64,000 nucleotides of DNA from Monosporascus cannonballus (lineage: Eukaryota; Ascomycota; Sordariomycetes; Xylariales), in the NCBI GenBank assembly GCA_004154925.1, contig QJNS01000140.1, forward strand, positions 124,001 through 188,000. The letters are read 5' to 3'. The notes under the pieces were generated by a model. That model saw only the letters and a program-made list of their open reading frames with translations, was not told the origin of the DNA and made no database searches. The translations under genes were made by a program, and so were the position numbers. This document shows, piece after piece, positions 13,401 to 24,420 of the stretch; the stretch's first letter is position 1, and each line of letters opens with the position of its first letter.

Positions 13401-14560
13401 GTTTTTCCCAAAATAAAATTAATAATATAGAAAATCATACGGCAATACGATATTTGCGCCAAAGCAAAAGCTCGACGACACAAGCCATACGGAAAATTAT
13501 AGCCATTATTAGTTATAAAACGACCATAATATTTAATTATATTTAACTTTATTATTAAATTTTTTATATTAGAAAATATAATTACGGAAATATATTACGC
13601 TATTATTTTTGTAATCGTCGATCAATTTACGAAATTTCCTTATTTTTTACCATATAATAAGGATATAAATGCCGAATAATTAACATATATTTTGTTTAAA
13701 TACATTTTTAATATATACGGATTACCTATGGAAATTATATTAAATAAAAGATTAATATTTATATTAAAATTTTAATAAGGCTTTATAACATAAATCGGCC
13801 TAAATTACAAATTATTTAACGTATTTAAACCATAAACGGATAAATAATTAAAGCGAATAAATCAAATTTTAAAAACTTACTGACGATATTATATTAATTA
13901 CGAACAAAATATTTAAGTTAAAAAATTACCGATCGCATAATTAGCTTATAACATTAATTATTACGAAAACATTAAGATAATACCTATAAACGCAAATTTT
14001 GATTTTACTTTAAAAATTTATTAAAAAATACGTAATAACGGTTTAATTAATATCAAAACGATTTTTACGTCAAAATAATTACGATAACTGCATTAAGAAA
14101 TAAAAACAGAATTAAAATTTATACGAAATTAAATAAATAAATATTATAATTAAGAAAAATTAAAAAAATTAACTTTCGAAAAAGGGAAAATAATTTTCCT
14201 TATCACAAAAAATATTCAAACTAAAAAACACAGCAAAATATTCAATTTCAAATATATCGGTTTAAATAAAATCGCCAAGAAAATCTTAAAAAATAATTAC
14301 CAATTAGAATTTTCACCAAAAATTAAATTCTATCTAATTTTTTATATTTCCTTATTCGAATTAACAGCAAATACGATTAAGATATATACGGTACAAAACG
14401 ATATGGAAATAAAAAACGAATAAGCATACGAAATAAAAAAATACTTAACATACGAAAACAAAACAGATTTACCTAATACCTAATTAAATGGAAAAAATAT
14501 CCAAATTTTAAAAATACTTAAGAATCCGCCAAAAATCTTAATAGCGCCTAACGCCTATTA
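10465..14560 (+). pseudogene. pol relic of element A: protease, RT, RNase H, integrase, chromodomain
   Basis: In order: a well kept linker (10481-10663, DTVKCTLYIVDDENILII); protease near 11250-11330 (VNCGTLSRNYVIL for VDSGALxNxI, catalytic Asp now Asn); RT box YLNDILIFS at 12369-12395 (YLDD with one Asp to Asn); RNase H at about 12724-12800 (KTNISKCALNVIIG for the TDxSxxALG block); integrase zinc-finger end at about 13437-13506 (IRQYDICAKAKARRHK, first Cys to Tyr); integrase core about 13560-13780; chromodomain at 14465-14548 (YLIKWKKYPNFKNT then a stop in place of the second Trp). Many in-frame stops. Not functional. Confidence 0.85.
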
Positions 14561-15180
14561 AAAAATTTTTACCAATAACGACGGGCGCGTCCTAATTAAT
14601 AATCGATTAATTAATAACCGGGATATCAAGCCAATTAATTACGGGTTACGTTAACGTAACAGCCATAACGGCCGCCTTTAATTACTTTTATTCCCGATAT
14701 TTTTATTTTTTTAACTTATCTAATAATTAAAATTTACGTTATACCATAATAACGCTTTTCGAATAAGTTAACGCTTTTTATTTACGTAAACGAATAAGAT
14801 AAAAAAAAACTTTATTTATCTTTTCCTAATATTTACGTTAAGCCTTAAAATAAAGCTGCTAAAACTTTAATAATTGCTTTTCGGCAAACGCTTTTTTACG
14901 TTCCAAGCGTTAATACTTACGATAAATATTTTGCAAAAAAAAGGGTATACCGGTATTATGACAAAATTAACCTTAATTAACATATTCCTTATACCTTAAA
15001 ACATTTTTCAAAAAATCATAAAAAGAAAATATAATTTCATAACTAAATTCGTTAAAGGCTTTTACGAAATCAGCACGACGAACGGTAAAAAAAACGAGGA
15101 ATACGACAAATTTTAAAAATACGAAACGATATAATTAAAAGCAAAGAAAAAGGATATTTACTAAACGAAAAAAAAGAAAA
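14538..15180 (-). pseudogene. Antisense reading-frame relic of element A
   Basis: Opposite to pol, the minus strand from about 15180 leftward reads a Lys/Arg-rich protein relic (about 14900: KYQRLERKKAFAEKQLLKF when stops at Gln codons are allowed for), then VINWLDIPVIN near 14645 and DAPVVIGKNFLIGVRR, ending with a stop at 14538-14540 inside the sense chromodomain region. Equivalent frames exist at the same place in B, C, D and I. The start is not defined here. Function unknown. Confidence 0.5.
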
Positions 15181-15201
15181 AAAATCTTAAAGATAAAATT
15201 T

Positions 15202-15218
15202 GAGAAAAAGGGAAAACG
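15202..15218 (+). other. Polypurine tract of element A
   Basis: gagaaaaagggaaaacg ends exactly where the 3' LTR begins. It is the expected primer for plus-strand synthesis and is matched by similar runs in B, C, D and I. Confidence 0.7.
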
Positions 15219-15603
15219 TATTACGACCCGATAAACTCCGGTTTTAAAAAACGGTCAGGCAGGAACATACGGGCCACCTATTAAGTTACGTAATAATAAT
15301 CATTACCAAGCTAGTAATTATTAATAATTAAAAGTAATCCCAAATAATCGTAATTACTATTAACGGCATAATTACGAATAATTAAGCTAAAAAGAAGAAA
15401 AATATATACGTTTATTAATTCCATAATTTAAATAACTTTAGTTTGCAACATTTATTAATATTAATCGTTTATAATAAGGCACTTCCAATATTAAGAGATA
15501 TAATACGTTATTATATTCATTACTTAGATTCCCATAATACTTCTGCTAATATAAACCCGTCGACTTAAGGTTTAATAGTTGGTTAAACCGCCTAGCCGTC
15601 ACA
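15219..15603 (+). repeat. 3' LTR of element A
   Basis: 385 bp from tattacgacccg to gccgtcaca. In contrast to the 5' LTR, its outer (right) end is the well kept part: cccgtcgacttaagg and ggttaaaccgcctagccg are unmutated, whereas the same bases in the 5' LTR read with C-to-T changes. Confidence 0.9.
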
Positions 15604-15702
15604 AATATAATATAACAGTAAATTATCGATAAATATACGTAATCAAATTTGCAAAATGCGTTATATCAAATTAATAATAATCTTATTAAGGATTAATAAT
15701 TT

Positions 15703-15719
15703 AAAAAAGGGAAATGAAA
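15703..15719 (+). other. Polypurine tract of G2
   Basis: aaaaaagggaaatgaaa lies directly before the LTR start at 15720. A purine run in this place primes plus-strand DNA synthesis in LTR elements. It fixes the orientation of the 15720-15925 LTR as plus and 3'. Confidence 0.6.
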
Positions 15720-15925
15720 TATAAAAATATAACTTTAATAAAAATAAGGCTAGTAACCGATTTATTACCGACAAATTACCGAATTACTTATTAATATATA
15801 TTTATTATCTGGCAATTAATGGGAAACGCCAAATGGAAATAACTTAATACATTTACTTCTTGGAATCTGCTTTACGACTGGTCGGAGATCATCTTATCCA
15901 GCTCACAGCTATCCATTATCTTACA
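15720..15925 (+). repeat. 3' LTR of G2
   Basis: A 206-bp inverted counterpart of 5333-5539. Shared landmarks include cttggaatctgctttac (here near 15875) and the end in atcttaca. The outer, right-hand end (15870-15925) is almost free of RIP, while the left end is A/T only. This is the reverse of what is seen in the G1 LTR and agrees with both outer edges being the less mutated ones. Confidence 0.65.
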
Positions 15926-16112
15926 AAAAGCTCAAACGGCTTAAATTTTTGAACATTTTAAACATTTTAATTTTTCTATACTTGTTTAAAAGGCTCAAGA
16001 TGCTAAGACCTTTAAAAGCTTTAAGGTAATTACGTAATTATTTTGTATGTCGAGTTTAGTTCGTTTATTTCGACCGTTTCTGTGTCCCGCTTTATCTTAT
16101 CGGGTTATAATA
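15926..16112 (-). repeat. LTR fragment, minus strand, related to element B type
   Basis: Read on the minus strand from 16112 it starts tattataacccgataag, has an acggtcg block and then aaaggtcttagcatcttgag, which resembles the U3 of the B LTR (caaaggtctcaaggtgccaa). It stops at 15926, where the G2 LTR begins, so G2 probably inserted into it. No internal sequence or second LTR is seen on its other side. Confidence 0.5.
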
Positions 16113-16428
16113 TTAAGCTATAAAAGTTTAATAACAACTAAAAAAATTCTTAATTATATATATATGCAAATAATAACTTTTTAAGCTTTATTATTTCAAT
16201 ACTAATTTATAGATATATAATTGAAAGAGAAGACTTTAAAAGTATTTCGAAGATTTTGACCACTTCGCCGCCTCGAATAAAGGTAGACTTATTTTTCCCG
16301 GAGTTAATCGTCGGGTATTCCTAGAAATATATTCCTGTCTTCACCGTTGACGGCCTGTAGGAACATAACCATCTATTAGGCCCCGAGGCGGTATATCGTA
16401 TATATCCCCTATTGCTCGAGAATGGAAT
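16113..16428. other. Intergenic, 3' side of the phosphotransferase gene
   Basis: The base composition changes from AT-rich to normal at about 16240. From there to the gene end the sequence is unmutated and is probably the 3' flank or UTR. It holds an 8-bp inverted repeat, ccgcctcg (16268-16275) and cgaggcgg (16384-16391). No coding frame is apparent. Confidence 0.5.
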
Positions 16429-17280
16429 TTACCATATGGTCTGTGATGTGTTCATAATAACAGCCAGTTCCTTCCAATATGGTGTTAACACCCTGCTAAC
16501 CGCCTGATCCTTCATCCATCCGCTGTTCCAGCCTGGTCGCCATAGGGCTTTGCAATACTCCCAACACTCGGGGTAAAAGCCGGACTTTTCCCAATCGAGA
16601 ATGGCAACGACTTTGGAACTTTGGATTAATATATTCCGCGGGTCAAAGTCATTGTGAGTCATGACTGCTTTATGTCCCTTGAATATATCAAGTGCCATTT
16701 GACAGAGGATGTGAACGAAAGGATCATCATCGCGCCCATGAGACCATGCCTTAACAAGGCCTTTGGTGAACTCGCTTTCGTCCTTGTACGGTCCATACTG
16801 ACCGGGGTCGTCGTCAAAGTATTGATCTTCGCAGGAACTTCCATCAATGCTACCGATGTATGATCCTTCAATCTGTCGGAGCTCTGCGAAGTACCCCTTC
16901 AATTGACAAAGAACAGACTCTTTCTCGTCATCCGTGAACTTATCCCAGCTCTCATCTAGTCGCTCGCCTTGGATCCGCTCCATCACAATTCGGACGCGGC
17001 TAGCTCCTTTGTCGTAGTAGGCGTTGTATATCTTGGGGATCGGAATGCTAGTATGTTCGCGAACGAATTCCATGGTTATGGCTTCAGTCATCCGTGTCAA
17101 CTCCCCTGACTTGACTATAGTTCTTTTATCCTCTAGAAGGTATACACAGCAGAACGGCCCAAATTTGTCTGCGTTGGCGAGTTCTTCCTGAGTCACCACA
17201 CGATCTTTCTCGGGAAATTCGGGGAGCCCTTTCACGGGCACTAAAAAGTGTGACTCAGAGTTCCGTTTAGATGCCATCAC
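16429..17280 (-). CDS. APH/choline-kinase-fold phosphotransferase family protein
   Basis: Intact single-exon frame of 283 residues, the usual length of the small fungal APH-type proteins. A lone Lys in TIVKSG (57) fits the ATP-binding Lys. EAITMEFVREHTSIPIPKIY (66-85) is the typical helix with conserved Glu and the 'P-x-P' entry to the next strand. RIVMERIQGERLDESW (97-112) is the hinge. VMTHNDFDPRNILI (206-219) is the Brenner-type catalytic loop with catalytic Asp211 and Asn216. VAILDWEKSGFYPECWEY (225-242) holds the metal-binding Asp229. No signal peptide or membrane span, so cytosolic. Family members phosphorylate small hydroxylated substrates; the substrate here cannot be told. Two Met codons start the frame (MMASK); the first is taken. 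Base use is normal and no RIP is seen, in sharp contrast to both sides. Confidence 0.88.
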   Translation of the reverse strand: MMASKRNSESHFLVPVKGLPEFPEKDRVVTQEELANADKFGPFCCVYLLEDKRTIVKSGELTRMTEAITMEFVREHTSIPIPKIYNAYYDKGASRVRIVMERIQGERLDESWDKFTDDEKESVLCQLKGYFAELRQIEGSYIGSIDGSSCEDQYFDDDPGQYGPYKDESEFTKGLVKAWSHGRDDDPFVHILCQMALDIFKGHKAVMTHNDFDPRNILIQSSKVVAILDWEKSGFYPECWEYCKALWRPGWNSGWMKDQAVSRVLTPYWKELAVIMNTSQTIW

Positions 17281-17610
17281 AGATGAGTCTGTACATTGTC
17301 GTTAAATCGAATTTGGTTAGGGTACAGTTCGGAAATTTTCAGAAGGTTATTCTCCAGGCTCGTGCCGACCCTGCCAATATGTTACCTAGATGTGGAAATG
17401 CTTGTGGCGGGATCTCCATTTGCCTCATCGTGATCAGGACCTCATTTTGGAGGTTGTGGCTGCGCCTGCGGCGCAGCAGCCGTAGCCACAGCTATAGCTT
17501 TTGATCAAGAAGTATCTGTCAGGGGTCTAATATATCAACTAAACCACTTTAAGAATTATTTCTACAGAAATAACAAAACTTCCAAAATAAAGCCTGATAG
17601 CAAGTTACAG
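17281..17610. promoter_or_regulatory. Upstream region of the phosphotransferase gene
   Basis: About 330 bp of unmutated, normal-GC sequence directly before the start codon, read on the minus strand. It contains a GC-rich hairpin (17455-17490) and a TATA-like word (gatatatta on the minus strand, near 17530). It ends where AT-rich sequence begins at about 17610. The promoter is inferred from position only. Confidence 0.4.
17455..17490. repeat. GC-rich inverted repeat upstream of the phosphotransferase gene
   Basis: Inner arms gctgcgcc (17459-17466) and ggcgcagc (17470-17477) pair perfectly around tgc. Outer arms tgtggct (17455-17461) and agccaca (17484-17490) offer an alternative pairing. It is the most GC-rich spot nearby. 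Confidence 0.6.
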
Positions 17611-20600
17611 TTTTTTCGTTCCGTTTTCTGCATTTTAATATAAATTTTCAGAAATTATCAAAATAAACCTTTTAAATATAATTTTAAATTAAAATTAATT
17701 TTTTAAATTACAAAAAATTAATATAAATTTCAAATCTTTATTTTTTCGTATAATTTTGATTTTAATTAAAATTAAGGTATTATTACAAATCTAAATAAAT
17801 AATTTAAAATTTCATTTTTTACATATTATAATTATATACCTTTTTTTGTCAATATAATAATAATATAACCTTATAAATTAAAATAATAAGATATAAAGCT
17901 TAAAAATATTTATAATAAACTTTAAAATATTTTTTTCTTAACTAACTAAATACGAGTAATATATTTGAAAATTTAATATAAATATTTTAAATTTTTAAAT
18001 ACTTAATTTTCTTAAACGAAACGTTTATTTTTATTTAATATTTTTACCGGTTTTTTGCCGATATGAAGCTAATTAACCTATATGTTAACATTATATATAC
18101 GGCCGATAACCTTACGGAAACTTTACGCCGTTAATTTGTTCGCTTTATATTAAACGTTATATTTGGCGGATAAGACTCTATTTTATGGAAAGAATAAATT
18201 AATACAGTGTAAAATCTGGGTTTCTGAAAATTTAATATTTTTTTCGTTATTACAATAAGTTTCGGAAAACTTTTAATTATTTATTCTTTTTTTAAAAATT
18301 AATTTAATTATTATTTAAATTATATTATTAATTAAGCTAGCCAAAAAATAACGAATTTGTATATTAATAATTTTATACTTTATTTTTATTTTTATGTTTG
18401 TAAATACGAAAAAAACTTAATTTAAAGATATTTAATCATATAATTACCGGACGATATAACCGTATTATTTTTGGTTTTAAATAAATATTAAATACCTAAT
18501 TTTAAATTATTATATAAAGTTTTATTTTCGAATAACATTATAATTTAATTACTTTCCACAAAATATATTTATTATTGGAAATAAAAAACTTATATTTTAA
18601 ATATCTTAATATCTATAATTTACGTTCTATTTTCCTTATTTATATATATTAATTTGTATATATAATAATTGCTAACAATGTTATAAAAGAAACTTACGAA
18701 ATATAACGGTTTTCGTTAAATTAATAGTTTAATTAAATATAGTTATAAAGCGGAGGTTTAACGTTTTAATATTAATCGTTCCAAAATCGATATTATTTTT
18801 TTTATATCCATAAATTAAGGTTTAAATTAAAAATATTTAAATATCCGAATTATTAATATAATGCGGTTATGACATTAAATATTTTTAATTTAAATTAATA
18901 ATTTATATTTTATTATTAAAATTATTATTTATATTAATAATTAAGCGAAGATTATAAATATTTATAATTACTGACTTAGGATTATAATATATCACGTGTA
19001 TTTATTAAAAATTATAAAAGAATTATTAAGTTTTATAATTTTAAAATATTTTACGGGAACAAAAACTATATATATAATAACTAAAAATAATTAAATAATT
19101 TTATTTAAATTATTATATTTGTTATTATTGTTATATTGCATTGAAATATTCCGGATACTAATCGAATAATATAATAAAATATATTGTAAAACCTTTCGAT
19201 TAAAGATTTATATAATAATTTAATTAAACGGCTTGTAATTATGAACGATTAAATATAATTAATTATAAATAAATTATATTATTTATATTTTATTAAGCGT
19301 TCGATATATATAAAATTAAGCCGTTTATTTTAATAAAAATAAAACAACGAAATAAATTTAGGCCGGGAAAATAAAAATCGTGTTTCTTATAAAAATATAA
19401 AGGTTATAATAAAAAACGATATAGTGGATTCGAATAATAAAAAGATTAATACGTAATTTATTGCAAATAATCCCGATTAAAACAAAATAATTATTAATTA
19501 TTAATTTTAATTTTTGATTAAGCAATATATTATTTTTAAATTTTCGAAATAAAGTAATTTTGATTTATAATACTAAACAAAAATAAGGCTTTAATAATAC
19601 GCGTTATTTAACGGCAAATATATGTATAAAATAAATTTAGCATATTTAAAAGAGATAAAGTTGTTATATGGGAAAAAAACCGTAATAATTTAATTCTGAC
19701 TGGAGTTTGTTATAATATATATATATTTAATTTTTTTTTATATATCCGATTTTTAAATTCGACAATATTTGCATAAAAATAATTAAAGGCCGGGTCGATA
19801 AAGGGGGTTGTTTAGCAAATAATAAAGTCTTGGTATAAATAATAGGTAAATAAATTATTTTGTAAGTAATTATTTCCGTTTAGCGGTAAAGAAATAAAAT
19901 AAATATTTATTTTTATTAAATTTAAATACTTGTTACTTAGTAAAATTTTAAATAAATTAAATAAAATTAAAAATTAATATTTAATTTAAAATATATTTAA
20001 ATTAATTACGGCGGTTTTTGGTTTGAATAAATAATAATATTAAGATATTTTAAAAAACCGCTTATTTTTCAAGTTATATATAATATGTCAAAAAGCTATG
20101 TTTTCTATTTTTTAAAAAGTATAAGTAATTTTTTATAATCTGCGGAATTCGTTAAATTAAAAATAATAATAATATATATTTATATTATAAACAGATTTAT
20201 ATAGGTTAAATGTTATTATAACGTTAAAAATTTAATATATATTAGAAAAGCTTTTAAGGCCGCTTTAAATTACGCTTTATTTTAATTAAAATATACCCTA
20301 TACGGTTATTAGGTTTAAATTAATAATTCACTGTTTAATAATATTTTTAATTATTTAAATATTAAAGTGATATATAGTTTATATATTTTCATAATTTAAA
20401 ATCATAATTTTAACTATGGCGACGTTTAAATCGTGTTCGCAATTTGTAAGATATTAGATAATTTTAATTAACAATTTATTTCGTTTTTTATTTATAATAT
20501 TAATATAAAACTTATTATTTTTAAATACTTTTAATTTTTTAATCCCGTTTTCGTTACCGTATTTATGTTCGTATAATTCGTTCGTTTTTATATTGTTACT

Positions 20601-23421
20601 AAAATTGCCGGTGTTAATAAAATCTAATAATACGTAATTTAATATTATAAATAATATATCGAAAACAAAATCGAAATAAAAACTTTTAATAAAATTAAGA
20701 AATTGCATATTAAAAGTAAATGGTATTAATCGGATAATAATATTCGTAACAAATTAAAAGATAATTGCGATATTAAAAAATAAAAAACAAAATTTTGTTA
20801 ATTTTAATTAAGGGCGATCGATAATAAAAAAACATGTTAGGTTTTGATATAATATTACGGTTGTAAAGCGGGATAATTATAAATATTTAAATAATATTAA
20901 TTAAAGTTATTAATATATTATGTATTAATTAAATTCATAATTTCTATTAATTTTTAAGTTATTAAATTATATACGAAGTATTAATTCGTTTTAATTTAAA
21001 CTAATTGTATGCCGTAATAAATATATAACAGATTTTTTTTAATTAAAAGATTAACGGAATTTTATACTATATAATTCGAATTATAATCTATTACGGTTAT
21101 TAATAATTAATGTTTTTAATTTGTAACCTTTAATTTATCATACTAAATTAAAAAAAATTTAAACTTTATTTTCCGATTATTTTTCGAATGTATTATATTA
21201 ATTTTTAAAATCTTTCCATTTTTTCCAATACTTAGAATAGTTTGGTCCGGGTTAAATAATTGGGATAAGAAGTTAATTATATAGGTAAATAAATAATATA
21301 ATTTTTCACCAATATGAAAAAAAGTATTTTTTTTATTATTAATATAAGTTTTTCCGGTATTTACTTTTTTAAATTTTAATTCGAAATATTTAAAATTCCG
21401 AATTTATATTAAATCCTTATTAATTACGCTTTATAATTTTACTTTTAGCAATTAAAATTAATATTTATCGGCGTACGGTTCTAATTAATATTTTTCGATA
21501 CTATCTGGATATCTTATTCTTATTTTGTTAAAAATTTGGTAAGTATTTTTTTTGAATTGCGGCTTTTTGGTTCCTGTAGTAAAAATTAACGACGGGATTT
21601 AATTTTTTTTCTTTTGTTACGTTTTTCTTTTATTGGCATAATTAAATCCTCGGCTGGTTTTAGGGATTCCTTTGTTTTTTCTCCAGCTGGTTTTAGGAAT
21701 TCCTTTATATCAAAATCCTATATAAATATAATATTAATTAGATATTCCGGGTAACCGCCGAAATTGTTAATATTACTACCGAATATACCGCGGTATTTAA
21801 AACTTTAATTTTTAAATAAAATTATGCATTTAGTAATTAATTACGTATAATTACGGATTTTCCTTGTGTTTAATATTATAAAAATAAGATCCATATAATT
21901 TATGACATAAAATATATTGCAGTTTTATATTTTTCCTAATCGGGATCATAAAAGTATTATATGCTTAATACTATTTATATTATTTAAATTATTATAAATT
22001 ATAAATTCCGAAAAATAATTATTGGCCCGAATTATACGAATTTTTCAAGGATATATGCCGGTTCAATTTATAATATAAAAAATATTTGTTTTACGGTTTT
22101 AAAACTTTATTATTTAATATTCCTTATTATTTATATCGATAACTTTACTAATATATTTTAATATACGGAAAAATACAAATAATAATATATATTATTTTAT
22201 ACTTTTTTCGGAATTTCATCATAACAAAATTTAATCTTTTACAAGTTAGATATACATAATCGAAATTCCGAAATATTTATTTAAGTATTATTCCGAGATT
22301 ATCGTAAATAAAAAATGCGTTAATATATATATAATAATAAATAATTTACGTTTTTTGATACATAGTAAGAAATTCATTTTATAAAAATTTTATAATATTA
22401 AGCTTTTATTAAATAATCAATTAATTTAAAGACAATTTACTTTATAAATTGCGGTAAAGTTTTAAAAAAAGCTAATATATATAATAAAAATTAAAATACG
22501 GAAAATAACGCCGTAATTAATATAATTTATATCGAAAACGAACTTAATATCGTTACGATCTTTATATATGTTTTAATTTTTTAATAAATTATTATATATT
22601 TTCCGAATATAATTACCGTATTTCTTTTATTAGATACCGGTAATATTATTATACTAATGATATATTATTAAATATATATATATAAATAATTATACTTAAA
22701 GAATGAATATAGTATTATAAGTTTACCGATATAAATTTAATTTAATTAAAATCAAAAATGTAAATAAAAAATGTAAAATATAATAAATAAAATAGAATTC
22801 ATATATTAAATATTTGTTAAATATATTATTGATATTAATGGAAATACATAAAACCTTATAATATACCAATCGAATTTAAGGATAATTAATAAGTTATGAA
22901 AGTCTTTTACAACTACATATACAATTAAAATTGAAATATATATAAATTTTAGGATTATACAATTAGAAATAGATTACTTATTAAATTTATATAAGTTATT
23001 AAATATAAATAAAAAAAATAACGTTATTGTTTTTATCACAAAATAATAATATATAAGGAAAGAACATAATAATTATTTATAAATTTATTAATATAATTTA
23101 TAAAATTATTACTATTAAATATACATCAAATATAATTATCATAATTATTTAATATATAATTCATAATATTTATTTAATTATAAATTTATTATATTTATAA
23201 TTATATAATTACATGATTTGCAATATATTAATTATAATTCAGTTTCTTTTTATTTAATATTTAAAATGCATATTATAATATATATTTTTAAGTATTTTAC
23301 GATATTATATAAGAGAAACAAATTCTTTGCCGATATATTAAAAATAATTTCCGTTATAACTCCTAATAATATATTTCGAATAAATCTAAAAAACCTTGTT
23401 CGCCAGGTTAAAAAGGTTAAA
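17611..23421. other. AT-rich RIP-affected sequence, no gene recognised
   Basis: Almost pure A/T with scattered CG words. Short stretches with few stops occur (for example plus strand about 18062-18230, MKLINLYVNIIYTADNLTET) but none matches a family known to the reader of this sequence. No LTR ends, tRNA or rRNA were seen. The minus strand at 21610-21710 has a lysine-rich relic, listed separately. Probably very old repeat copies. Confidence 0.5.
21560..21710 (-). pseudogene. Unidentified coding relic with a 33-bp direct repeat
   Basis: On the minus strand the bases read KEFLKPAGEKTKESLKPAED followed by LIMPIKEKRNKRKKIKSRR without a stop, an unusually GC-balanced and stop-free piece for this region. 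At DNA level gctggttttagggattcctt (21653) recurs as gctggttttaggaattcctt (21686), a 33-bp period, giving the repeated protein word K-E-(F/S)-L-K-P-A. The basic tail would suit a nucleic-acid-binding or nuclear protein, but the family is not recognised. Confidence 0.35.
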
Positions 23422-23511
23422 TTCGCTAATAATATCTCCGAAAAATAATTGGCCCTCGAAAAACAACTTATTTTCGAAAAATAATTTGTTCCCAAAAAAT
23501 AACCTTAAGGA
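23422..23511. repeat. 18-bp tandem repeat, about four to five units
   Basis: Units start at 23440 (gaaaaataattggccctc), 23458 (gaaaaacaacttattttc), 23476 (gaaaaataatttgttccc) and 23494 (aaaaaataaccttaagga), with a weaker one at 23422. The period of 18 equals six codons, so it could be a hexapeptide repeat in a former protein (minus strand reads NYFSKISCFSRANYFSE). Confidence 0.55.
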
Positions 23512-23539
23512 TAAGTAATAAAATCCTTAACCAAAAAAT

Positions 23540-24420
23540 AGCCGGAACCGGTCCCAGGATAATTAGCGATAAGGCGAAACCGACGGCGTTATTTCGATTA
23601 AGGTATTTTTATATTAATTAAGCACTAATTGATTATTTTTAAATATAGGATATTTTTTACGAAAAGTATATATTATACGTAACCGATTTCAAATATTAGG
23701 TATATGGTATAAAGTTATATTAATATGGCGGAAAATTAGAAAAGAATAAATACCTTATATTTTAATATTAATACGAAAATATATTGATTAGGAAAGCTTT
23801 ATATTTATTAAAAACTTCTTAATTCGATAATATTATGAAAGGTTTATATTATTAATAAGATTTTTTATTACAAAGAAATGAGGTATTTATATAAATATTA
23901 AATATTAATAATATAATTCGAAATATTTTCCTTAATAATAACCGGTAAAACGAGATTTACGTTATAGTAAATTATACCGGGCTTATAAATTATTAAATTA
24001 TTAAATTAATTACGGACTTTTGATTAAGTACGGTTTTCGTAATTTAACGAAAAAGTTATATAAATAGGGTATTATATAATAATACGAAAAAAGATTCATG
24101 ATTTTATAAACCGGGCCGTTTTAATAAGAAATACATATTATATAGCTATTTTACGGATATTATAATTTACGGAATTATACGGATAATAAATATATAAATC
24201 ACGTATAAAAACGTAGCAAAATATATTTATATATAATTTTTAAATATTCGGCATTATTATATAATCCGAATAAAAAATTTGTAAAAGATTAATTATAAAT
24301 ATTACGGTAAAAATAAATAAGTTTTTAGGATTCGAAAACGTAAAAAGAATTGTTAATACATAAGTTATAAAAACGCGCGAAAGAAAGTAAAATAAAAGAA
24401 AAAAATCTTAAAAAGTATTT
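23540..24420 (+). pseudogene. Unidentified long coding relic
   Basis: One plus-strand frame from about 23565 (RDKAKPTALFRLRYFYIN) to 24410 (KELLIHKL, RAKESKIKEKN) has clearly fewer stops than its surroundings, and most stops are TAA/TAG, as expected from mutated Gln and Trp codons. The words YGLLIKYGFRNLTKKLYK and SALLYNPNKKFVKD appear protein-like. A transposase is possible given the setting, but no DDE or helicase motif was identified. Confidence 0.3.

Larger units (their letters stand above)
8925..15603 (+). mobile_element. Complete chromovirus-type Ty3/gypsy element A
   Basis: 6,679 bp with LTRs at both ends and a perfect 5-bp target duplication aatat (8920-8924 and 15604-15608). The order Gag-CCHC, protease, RT, RNase H, integrase, chromodomain, polypurine tract is that of chromoviruses. 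All frames are broken by RIP. The LTR belongs to the same type as that of element I (53663-60426), and the body is homologous to B, C, D, I and H. It was inserted into G2. Confidence 0.92.
5540..15925 (+). mobile_element. Ty3/gypsy retrotransposon G2, 5' part missing, split by element A
   Basis: Plus-strand integrase sequence starts at 5540, immediately after the G1 LTR, and continues to 8924, where element A interrupts it (8925-15603, duplicated aatat). The rest is 15609-15719, a polypurine tract and a 3' LTR ending at 15925. Without element A about 3.7 kb of G2 remain. The 5' half (LTR, gag, RT) should lie to the left of G1, outside the window, if G1 is an insertion. Alternatively G2 is a 5'-truncated copy. 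The sequence right of 15925 begins aaaag, the candidate target duplication. Confidence 0.65.

Noticed and set aside
5333..15925. Inverted 207-bp repeats around an integrase could mark a Ginger-like DNA transposon with terminal inverted repeats starting TGTAA
   Set aside because: A polypurine tract precedes the right copy, a Gag-like frame starts beside the left copy, and the preserved outer edges fit two separate LTR elements in opposite directions. RT and RNase H are joined to the same integrase in G1. No convincing 4-bp target duplication.
16654..16871. Short open frames on both strands inside the phosphotransferase gene
   Set aside because: Shadows of the 283-residue frame, without own motifs.
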